Of a stretch of DNA of 64,000 nucleotides, positions 55,807 to 64,000 are shown one piece after another. Source of the stretch: Hirudo medicinalis (lineage: Eukaryota > Annelida > Clitellata > Hirudinida > Hirudinidae); assembly GCA_011800805.1 (NCBI GenBank), contig MPNW01000134.1:134534-198533 (forward strand), in the 5' to 3' direction. A program made the position numbers and the translations under genes. A model generated the notes under the pieces. The model was not told where the DNA came from. It worked only from the letters and a program-made list of their open reading frames with translations, and searched no databases. Within the stretch, counting starts at the first letter, position 1. Every line of letters begins with the position of its first letter.

Positions 55807-57580
55807 TTAATCCAAACCTTTTACCCCATCTTCGTCAACAACAAATCTACAGCTTATATTAGGAAGATGAGGAGCTGATAAGATTTCCATAGATCTTACG
55901 TTGGCTTTGACACTTTTATTTGCTCCAGTTGAATAATTATTCAACTCAATGTTCATGAAGTCATTAGTTCTTGACAAAGATAATCTGATGTTCATCATGT
56001 CCGCCCAGGCTGGGCCTAAACAGGGCATCTTTTTGCCCATGTTGTCTTGCATACAGGAAGTGGAGAAATTATCTACCACCTAACAGATAAAGAAAATGAA
56101 ATTAAGAGACTAAAAGAAATTAATAAGTTTTAAGCACCTGATTCACTAGTATAACAGGGATGTTGTGAACAAAGGAAAGTTCTTTGAGCTTACTGCTGAC
56201 AAAACTTAATTTTTTATATCTCTCCTTGAAAGACCATTTCTCCAACTTCTCATTTCTCATGATAGCAGCAATAGAATCAACAATGACAAGCTTTACTTTT
56301 TTTTCAGAGATTAGGAAAGGAACTTTGTAAGTAAGACAAGACTGCAAACCTCTCTAAAAAAAATAATAAAACAAGATAGAGAAAAGTTGATGACTGACAA
56401 ATAACTAAAAGTGTTTATGATTAAAAAATGCTCTCAATCTACTTACAAAAGTTAACTTACAAAATCAGCAGCATGCTCAACGAAGACGTTGTCAGTAAAG
56501 CATATGTGTCTAAAATCCCGAAATTTGCTTTTCAATCTTGTTACCATGCTGTTCAAACGAACAATAGGAAATACATCCTCTGTGCAAACATACACAGCTC
56601 CTAAAATTACATTAAAATTTTGTGTAAAATTATAAAATTCCAAAACACAAATGATTATGGTCAAACTTCCATTCAGGCCCCCCCATTGATTTGACAATTG
56701 AACCATTAAGCACATTTGCAAGCACAACTGACTTTTACCAGCTGCACTTTCCCCAGATATTTCTGTCAACAATCCAGAAATAATGCCTCCTGCTTGCACA
56801 AAGTCTCAACTTACTTTTATACTATTTTAAAATAAAACCTAAATACTCTTCTGTTTTGCTTGCAGAGCCACTAACCTTTTAAGAAATTATCAATAATGTT
56901 ACAACCACTGGACAGAAAACACTTTTGCAGATTATTTGGACAATCACCATGACAAATCTGAAGTGCTAATAAAAGCATCAAAGACCTGTTATGCAAATCC
57001 ATAACTAAATAATATTAAATCTGACCCAACAGTACCTGTTACTGGATTAAATGCAAGCAGAGCATCTGCTGCACAATATTGCAAATAATTGACATCCTTT
57101 ACTGAAAGCCTTGTGAGATGCAAGAGATCATTTGTGGAGAGTGTCAGCACTTGGACAAAGCTCCTTAAATTTGCTATCAAATAAATTTTAAAAATATAAT
57201 TCCTGCACACAATTTACATTTTAATTATGAATTCATTAAAATATTCGCTTGATGAAGTTAAGTCAATCCATTTTGCTATACTAAATATCTATTTCCCTCG
57301 ACTAAATCTCAGTGCATTTCAAGTCGAGATGTCTAGCGGTTAGATTATCAAAGATAATATAATTAATATAATTATAATGATAATATAATTATATCGCATA
57401 ACTCATTCCTTTGGCATACTCAACATTTTTAATAATGTTTAAGCAGAAATCATAAAAAAAAACTTTTATAAAGTGCATATCGAAACATAAGTCAAATATT
57501 ACACCTCTCCGAACTCCTTCAATGATCCTAGGATGTACATCCAAAGCGGAAAAGTCGCCTTTGTAACTGAAATTCATCAT
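55807..57580 (-). CDS. XRCC3: XRCC3, RAD51 paralogue of homologous recombination
   Basis: Seven exons: 57580-57505, 57173-57036, 56965-56876, 56789-56667, 56600-56461, 56353-56138, 56079-55807; phases agree; 351 residues against 346 in human. The N-terminus DVHPRIIEGVRRG matches XRCC3 LNPRIIAAIKKA. Walker A is GESAAGKS (about 113-120), after GGIISGLLTEIS. AVYVCTEDVFP is a hallmark of XRCC3 (human AVYICTEDAFP). Walker B is KLVIVDS (about 210-216). Then come ILVNQ and the C-terminal MEILSAPHLPNISCRFVVDEDGVKG, matching human LSAPHLPPSSC. XRCC3 pairs with RAD51C to support RAD51 filaments and resolve recombination intermediates. All catalytic motifs are present, so it looks functional. Head-side spacing to the next gene is over 2 kb. 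Confidence 0.95.
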
Positions 57581-57937
57581 AAAACGAAATTCCAGACGCT
57601 TCGTAAGGGCTTCGATATTTAATTACAAGATTGATGAAAATTAACTTTTCCAAAACTATACCAAACAACCCACTGCAACCTCATGCGGAGAGCTTTTTAT
57701 TGAGTCTAAACGTAAACCTGGCATTGTTAGACAAAATCATAGCTGTGTCGATGCCGCGATTTAAGAACAGGGATTTTTCATTCCAAACAAATTCAACTCT
57801 TTCAAACACAAAAACAGTACTTTAATGATTTTTTGTAATTGTAGTAATTATGTGAACATCGAAGCATGTTTTATGCATTTTTATATTTTAATCGAAATTG
57901 ATTTTAAAATAATTAAAATTTCCAATATGATTCATAC

Positions 57938-57961
57938 ATATATATATATATATATATATAT
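57938..57961. repeat. (AT)n microsatellite
   Basis: About 12 AT units upstream of XRCC3. Confidence 0.9.
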
Positions 57962-58284
57962 AAAATCTTTTTACCTATTAAATTTAAAATATTCATACAA
58001 ACAGTTAGTGAACTAATTTATAATTAGCTCATTAACTCCTCAGCGAACAACTTTTGAATTGTATATAATGTCGAATATCGCCGTGAAAAACTCGCGAACT
58101 CCCTCCAACTTGCCGCGTGAAAAGTAATTTTCTCAAAACCTTTAAATGCAACTTATTGCTTATCGTTGTGGATCGACTAGGGACTGTGGCCCCGGGGATG
58201 AAGTAAGTTATTGGGCTAAGATGTTTAAGAAATTTGAACACACAATTTTGTTGAGCAAAAGTCCCTCTCTGTTCCTCTGAATGC

Positions 58285-58364
58285 ATTTTGCTACTATAAA
58301 CTCCCATTAACGTTCACTTGAGCTAGGAGCTGGCTTAAATATATTCTTGCCAGCTTTGCCCGTC
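58285..58364 (+). pseudogene. Duplicated exon-like block, broken copy (left half)
   Basis: Closely resembles 59181-59261; both share GAGCTAGGAG, then TGG/A and CTTAAATA. The left copy is not a usable exon: the reading seen in the right copy (LELGDGLKYFFCQCG) is lost. Its right part resumes at about 58778-58842, after the LINE relic. Confidence 0.45.
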
Positions 58365-58369
58365 CACTA

Positions 58370-58770
58370 AATCAAAATCGCACTTATCACATATCGTATT
58401 CTTGCGACTTCTGATCCACCCTATCTCCATCACCTCATTCACTGCCGCCACATACCTGATCGCTTTCGTTAATCTTCCACCATTCACTTACATCAACCAG
58501 TCCATAGGTCATCCCTCGTCCATAGAGGCTTCTTATAAGCCTCTCCTGTTGTCTGGAATGAACTACCCTGTTTCATAAAAGCTCAACCATCCCTGGAGCT
58601 CTTCAAACGTCATCAGAAGATCCATATCTTCAGGAAAATCATGAAACCAGGACAATTGGACACAAGGCGCTTTTGACAAATCTTATACATTAACTGTTAT
58701 TATTTTATTTTTATTATTTTTTTAGACTGGAAGCTCTTTCCGGTACACCTACCAGAATGAGAGAAGATCA
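58370..58770 (+). mobile_element. 5'-truncated non-LTR retrotransposon (LINE) relic
   Basis: Contains the end of a reverse-transcriptase-type ORF: SPVVWNELPCFIKAQPSLEL followed by FKRHQKIHIFRK and a stop at about 58677. This fits the C-terminal pattern of CR1/L2/Jockey-like elements (WNxLPxxIRxxxSLxxFKxxLKxHLF). A T/A-rich 3' tail follows, with AGACTGGAAGCTCTTTCCGG. A stop just upstream of SPVVW and the lack of the rest of the ORF show it is dead. The clade is not determined. Confidence 0.65.
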
Positions 58771-58777
58771 TCCAAAA

Positions 58778-58842
58778 CATCTTTGCGATTCGTTTTCTTA
58801 TATGATTCTATTTCACTCTCTGCCTCCCCAGGAATCTATAGA
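58778..58842 (+). pseudogene. Duplicated exon-like block, broken copy (right half)
   Basis: ATTCTATTTCACTCTCTGCC leading to CCCCAG parallels ATTCTATTCCCTTCTCTGCC leading to TCCTCAG at 59326-59351. Both look like a polypyrimidine tract with a splice acceptor. Confidence 0.4.
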
Positions 58843-59180
58843 TGGAAGATAAAAAAAAAAACTCGATACAGAGTCAGAATACTTATCCGGGAGGACTGAC
58901 CAGGAGAATATTCGTCCATGCAAGGAGAATCTGTAATTACTTAAATTCAAGTGGCCAAATGAGGTTTGAAGTGAGAAAGCGCATAGGTTGCACTTTAATA
59001 GATGCGTGCTTTATCAATTATCAAAATTGAAATTGAAATTGAAATCTAATTCATTACATTTCGAAGAGTATTGGGGAAACAGTTGCGCCCCCAAAACAAC
59101 GCCCCTGCCCACCTTCCAGAAGAGGAAGAAATGGGGTTTAAATGACGGAATGTAGCTAAAGTCTCAACATTTCTTTTTGG

Positions 59181-59455
59181 ACTTTGCCACTTTAGACTCC
59201 CGTTCACCTGCACTTGAGCTAGGAGATGGACTTAAATACTTTTTTTGCCAGTGTGGCCGAGACATCTCTGCATCTCAAAAGGTGAGAATGTCAGTCGAAA
59301 CATGCATTTCTTTTTTCGTATGTAATTCTATTCCCTTCTCTGCCTCCTCAGATACCTACGTTCTGGCTTATTCAGATAGTTGCAGCCAGCCATCGGTTTA
59401 AGGCAGTGTCACAAAAATCCCAGCCCATCATGATTTTATTAATACCTAATACCTC
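59181..59455 (+). other. Duplicated exon-like block, better-preserved copy
   Basis: An acceptor-like TTTAG near 59194 precedes a frame encoding SRSPALELGDGLKYFFCQCG then RDISASQK, followed by AAG|GTGAGA (donor-like, 59280/59281). About 70 bases later comes CTCTGCCTCCTCAG, an acceptor that joins in phase to IPTFWLIQIVAASHRFK and a stop near 59460. The CxCG pattern is cysteine-knuckle-like. I considered a CULT (cereblon-type) domain but cannot support it. It may be a fragment of an unannotated gene or an old pseudogene. Confidence 0.3.
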
Positions 59456-59826
59456 TACATGAAACGTTCGTCAAAGTACAAAGTTGATCGTCATGTCGGA
59501 AAATGTTGATCAACATATATTCATAAAAGTGCAATTAACTGGACGAATTAAATCTTTTTCTTTGAATATAAACTCAGTTATTAATTTAACGAGTTGAAAA
59601 TAATCCAGAGTATATGGAAAGAAATAATCAAATATGGACTAAAACCACCTTCCAGGATAAAGGTCAATAAAATTTAATTTTTAAGGCTTGAAATGGTGGG
59701 ATTTCAACTAAACTTCATTCATTACTGAATTCGCATGTTCGAATTGCAAATAGCATTAAGGAAGTGAATAAAAGCAAAATATTGTAATATAATCCTCAGA
59801 AAGGTTCCAATTCTTAACATATAATT

Positions 59827-59839
59827 CCCCCCCCCCCCA
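59827..59839. repeat. Poly-C tract
   Basis: A run of about 13 cytosines. It is a plausible sequencing-error hotspot. Confidence 0.85.
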
Positions 59840-60044
59840 TCTCCGCCCGTGCCAAAACTTGTTCCCTAGTCGATCTCTACTCATGGACTTAGTTCAACAC
59901 TTAGACACACTGAGTGTACTTCAAATGCTTAAAGTAGCAAATGTTTCTGAAACGAAGCAATCTAATTCATTCATTAAATAAAGCCATAAAGATTTCTTTA
60001 ATAAAGCTAATTAATTATTAAAAAATGGCAAGCTTGGTACATAC

Positions 60045-62700
60045 ATTGTATCACTAAAAACCAGTTCGTTGAGCCAATTCTGAAGAGAGGTAAATGCAGC
60101 CAACATGTCTCCTCTGAGAGTTCCTTCTGGATTATCATCTGGCAAATGGAAATAAAAAGTGATACATATGCCTAATATTCCTTGCATCAATTTATCTTTT
60201 CAGATGGAGAGCCCGCCTCCTAAAGCTTCTAACCGGGTTAACATCAAAAGCAACCATTTGTACCGCGCCAAGCACAATTAAATTATGGCTGTTACAGTGC
60301 TTACCATAGAATACTTGCAGTTTGATGCACCAAGTACACAATAAAAATATTTACACAAATGCAGAATACAAAATTCAACACTCACCGAGCCACAGAGATT
60401 TAAAGACTACATCAACAACTTCAGTTAAACGAACAGGATCATTTCTAAGAACTAATACGCCATTTTGGATAACAAATTCTTTTGGAGGTAAGAGAGTATT
60501 CATTGCAGCTACAAGTTTCCCCAGTATACCGGCTGCAACAAAAACACCATATTGTTGTTTGAATAAAATCAAACATTAGTTTTCCGCATATTTCAACCTC
60601 TCGCAATTTCCGTATTCGACTTGAATTTAGGTCTAGTCCCTAAATGCTTAATGAGATGTTCATTATGTTCCACCTTAATTCTGCCCTTGTCTTGATAATT
60701 AAAAAATGCACAAATTAGTTTTAATTTTAAGGTTTTTTTTGCAGGTTGGCTGAATGGATGCGTTCCTGCACGTGGCAGTTATAGCAACACTCGTAAAAGT
60801 GTCTTGTTCGAAACACAGCCCGCACTTCTACAAGAGCCCTTGGTTAGGGGCGCTACATAAATGATTAACAAAAAGCGCCCCTGATGCAATGCATACGGTG
60901 CCACACAAATGAAGTATATTTACATTTTACATTTGCAATTATATTAATTTAATTTAGCCAATTTACTCGATTTAGCCACCTTTCTAGTTAATTGTTGATA
61001 ATGGTTAGAGCATTTGAAACGCAAATTTTAAAAAGCAAAATGCTTTAATTAAATGCATTTTCTCATTTAATTCTAACAATACATTAATTTTCATAATTTA
61101 AAAAATGTCAAGTGAAGTTGCGAACCCCAATTGGAAGCTCTTTTTCTTCCTGCAGTTTTCTAAATAATTTCTTAATCGATTAGCCTAGTTATTTCACTTT
61201 TTATTTGTGTTTTATCATTTTAAATCTTCGTATTATTTAATAAAAAATAGTTTATCTTCCTTTGAGTCGTAATCAGAGCCGCCTCTCGGCTGCCCTGATG
61301 GTAATTATTAAGACATTGGTGCACTTATCAAATTGTGGTAGGTAATTGACCGTAGGTTAGCCGAATTAGAATCCGACTCATTTACAAGATGATGGAGTTG
61401 TAACTTAAAGGGCGTCATATAAGAAAATACACGTCTTAGTAACTCTCCAGTAACTCCAACATGCCCTTTCAATGTATCTAGCCATAATGTGAAATGTCAT
61501 CAATAGTTTCTAATCCATTTTAATTCATAATAATAACAATAATTGTTATTATCATGATGGTAATAACGACAAGATTATGTATAACAGTAAAAGATAGTGG
61601 AAGACCGATTTATGTTAATCTTTTAAACAATATAAAAGAATCATTTATTTTTTATCATGAAAATAGAAAGCAGAAAGAAAATAAAAAAAAGCAATAGAAA
61701 GCATACCATGGGTTGAAAATCAGACAGGTTTTCCAATTGCAATTTGAGAGATTTGATTTGTTGATATTCGTAAAGCATGATAGCCTTAAACGAAGCTATA
61801 ATTATTTTCAATCATAACAATTAAATTCGTTATTACTAGTTTCAGTGGTTACATACTTCGCGAAAAGCTTGAATAGTCTGGTAATAAATATAAGTTACTA
61901 TCCCAGAGTACTGGTGTGACATGAGGAACCAATGGAGTTAGCCAGGTGCCTACGGTTAAATAATGTTTTGTGTAGCTGCGAGACGTAGCGTTACTATCCT
62001 CATCGAATGAAAATAATTTCACTGTGGTGTCGAGATCACACAAATTCGGTGACCCGTTTTCGATATTGAAGGCGTCAACGTTTGTCAGACTTAATATTTC
62101 TGTAATATTTCCAGAGGTTATGAATTCGAAATTTCCTCCGCTCTTCGTTAACTGTTCTAATATGCCAACGTGCCGTTTCTGGAGAGTGGAATGCGGTCCG
62201 GAACGATGCGATGCCATAGTCATTTCAAATTCTTCGCTGTCTACAGATTTTACTTTGTATGTACCTGTCTTTGACGTTACAGTTCTTCTTCTCTGAACAG
62301 GGGCATCGTAATACGTCAAGTGAATTGAACCAATCATACGAGGCACAGTGTTGAGGTCTTGAATAGCTCTATCTTGAAATTTGGCTGAAAAGCTATCCTT
62401 ATATTCGTTCAATGCTTCAGTTCTGTCCTTCAACACATCATACAGAAAATGCAAAAACTTTAAACCGTCCATCAGGTTTGGAGTTTGTACCTGTTGTTTC
62501 AAAAGATCATTAATTTTTAAGTATAGGAGTTTCAATTTTTTCAAGCATTCTTTGTACAAAAAAACCGATTCTTTAAATTGCTTGAGAAGTTCACAGGTCA
62601 GTCCTTTGCAGAGAAGTCGCTCCACAGCGTCCTGAAGCTCTTCCACGATGGAGCTGTCAGTTGTAGCTCCAGTCCTAATCATTCCACCTCTATTCGACAT
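60045..62700 (-). CDS. Unrecognised conserved-looking multi-exon protein
   Basis: Exons seen: 62700-61857 (ATG at 62700), 61795-61707, 60532-60386, 60138-60045. The first two join in phase; the third needs a different phase, so a small exon between 60533 and 61706 is probably missing. More 3' exons probably lie below 60045, since exon 4 ends with an open donor (GTATGT). Exon 1 gives about 281 residues: an N-terminal helical bundle-like region (SSIVEELQDAVERLL, LYKECLKKLKLLYLKINDLL) then a mixed region ending SYTKHYLTVGTWLTPLVPHV. Later exons encode LKAIMLYEYQQIKSLKLQL-like helix (exon 2), LLPPKEFVIQNGVLVLRNDP, and DDNPEGTLRGDMLAAFTSLQ with NWLNELVF. No family recognised. Low-complexity is absent and splice signals are good, so I take it as a real gene. 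Confidence 0.7.
60743..60915 (+). repeat. tRNA-derived SINE, full-length (tail type 2)
   Basis: Head GCAGGTTGGCTGAATGGATG, box-B-like TGTTCGAAAC (GTTCG at 60806-60810), then CCCGCACTTCTACAAGAGCC, GGGGCGCTACATAAATGATT and AACAAAAAGCGCCCC. The head is preceded by a T-run. It lies within an intron of the unrecognised gene. Confidence 0.85.
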
Positions 62701-63752
62701 TATTTACAGTTTTTAATTGCTTATAAATTGGAGTTTAAAGAAGTTATTTGAATTTGTTTGATAACAATGTTATTTGTATTTTTCTACTATTAATTTTATT
62801 CAATCTATCGCTGATTTCCCATGGTAGTTGTTGTTTATGTCTTAATGATTGTGACGCAAAGATTTTTGCTTAATGTGTAAAACGACTTAAACTAAAAATT
62901 TATAGATTTTTATAAACACGTTTCGTTACCACGAGCATTGCCACGAGCTACTACACTCCATATCGTTACTTGGGCTGTATTGAATGTTGGCAAAAGTAGA
63001 ATCAGTGGCTGCGACCTTTGGTATCCATAACCCTATCACCTAACCCTGGAAAGCCGTGGAGAACTGACGAAATGTGCTCCTCTTGAGTTGGCGTTTACCC
63101 GTGACTTCTCCAGACATCGTTGTGTTGAGTTAATTCTAATATAGGTACAACTTTATTCTTTCGAGATATTATAGTATATTACATTAGATTACTATAATTT
63201 TCTTCAGTCAGCAGTACTAATCATGGCAGCTTATGAAGCGTAAAACTTCTGTTACATTACGCAAGAGTTGAATAATATTCTACCTCCACTTCATAACGGA
63301 GACTATTGAAAATTATGGAGGCAAACAAAAACAATGGCTTGTTTAATAAACAACTAACTAAATCTGTCAACTTTAAGCAACAGAGTATGATTATAGTGAC
63401 GTACGTCCAAAATCATTGATATCAAAACATAATAGACCCCTGTTAAACATTCAGTCAAAATATATTACACCGTAGGGGAATGTTGAGTCAAAATATATTC
63501 CTTCAGCTTAAGTTTAAATAATGACAATGGCCTATTCGATAACAATTTAGATATGGGATAGTACATTTTATAGAGAATGTTTTCAGTCTTGTACGAGCGA
63601 AGTCTAAAGTGCTGAAATGATCTTAGATTACACCTGTGAATGTCCGACGTTCTCACAAAATAACCATTGAATTATGGTGGTAATAGTTGATTAACATATT
63701 TGAACACGAACATACCAATCTGGAAGATGTTTAATTGATAAATGTTAAGAGT
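62701..63752. other. Upstream flank of the unrecognised gene; no gene seen
   Basis: AT-rich DNA with a slightly CpG-richer stretch at about 62930-63120, probably the promoter-proximal part of the minus-strand gene starting at 62700. The only frame of note (63465-63656 minus) has no domain. Confidence 0.45.
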
Positions 63753-64000
63753 TTAACCCTTGGATGCCTAAGGGGGGGTACAATTGTACCCCAAAGTTTC
63801 CTTTTTTGAAATCCTAGAATCACTTTTAGAAATTTTGTCCTGAATTTTTGTGAGAATTATCTTCAACATGTGCGTGATAACAGCATGTAAATATTTTTTT
63901 ATAAGGGTGAAAAACCTGTTTTGCACGAATTATCAAAAGACATGGGGTACATTTGTACCCCCCGTTAGGCAATAAAATTACGGACAGTCATATTCACAAA
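63753..64000. mobile_element. Probable piggyBac-type transposon or MITE end
   Basis: TTAA at 63753-63756 is followed directly by CCCTTGG, as at piggyBac-type ends (TTAA target, CCC start). An 18-base perfect palindrome, GGGGTACAATTGTACCCC, lies at 63775-63792, and a near-copy GGGGTACATTTGTACCCC at 63944-63961. Together with flanking GCCTAA (63766) and TTAGGC (63965) they form an inverted pair. The rest, if any, lies outside the window. Confidence 0.5.

Noticed and set aside
59195..59280. CULT (cereblon-type) domain in the duplicated block
   Set aside because: Only a CQCG motif suggests it; the downstream residues expected of a CULT fold are not present.

Overview
This is a 64 kb piece of an animal nuclear genome. 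The genes are split by GT-AG introns into exons typically 50-200 bases long, the introns and spacers are AT-rich, and there are tRNA-derived SINEs, a LINE relic and DNA-transposon relics. The gene set (beta-spectrin, a BCL11-type factor, an ELM2/SANT zinc-finger protein of the ZNF541/TRERF1/MIDEAS type, ASPP, XRCC3, PP2A-B56, Rab1, UNC93) points to a metazoan, most likely an invertebrate because introns and spacers are short. I cannot name the species.

Layout, left to right. 3-4614 (+) is an UNC93-like membrane protein whose 5' end runs off the window. 4.7-8.1 kb is a gene-poor AT-rich stretch. 8410-9000 (-) is an unrecognised single-exon ORF with one membrane segment. 10312-14735 (-) is a complete PP2A B56 regulatory subunit (13 coding exons, 474 residues by my splice model). 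It is head-to-head with 15615-22469 (+), the C2H2/ELM2/SANT corepressor-type gene (14 coding exons, 1255 residues). 24131-27824 (-) is an ASPP homologue with coiled coil, PP1-docking motif, ankyrin repeats and SH3. It is head-to-head with 28619-30454 (+), Rab1 (7 exons, 202 residues). 32266-37647 (+) is a three-exon BCL11-type zinc-finger gene. 39906-54718 (-) is a full beta-spectrin gene. 55807-57580 (-) is XRCC3 (7 exons, 351 residues). About 60.0-62.7 kb (-) is an unrecognised multi-exon gene. The right edge carries what looks like a piggyBac-type transposon end.

The genes do not form a pathway or operon; this is an ordinary stretch of animal housekeeping and regulatory genes. Splice models were checked by reading-phase continuity and by comparison with remembered family sequences, so exact boundaries are inference even where the gene identity is firm.

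The parts that reward a second look are these: a dispersed tRNA-derived SINE family with two tail types; a duplicated exon-like block whose first copy is split by a LINE relic (58.3-59.4 kb); a BCL11 homologue that lacks the usual middle zinc-finger pair; a probable non-canonical GC-AG intron in the SANT domain; CpG-rich patches inside otherwise AT-rich introns or spacers; and two conserved-looking genes I cannot name. I found no convincing novel multi-gene system.
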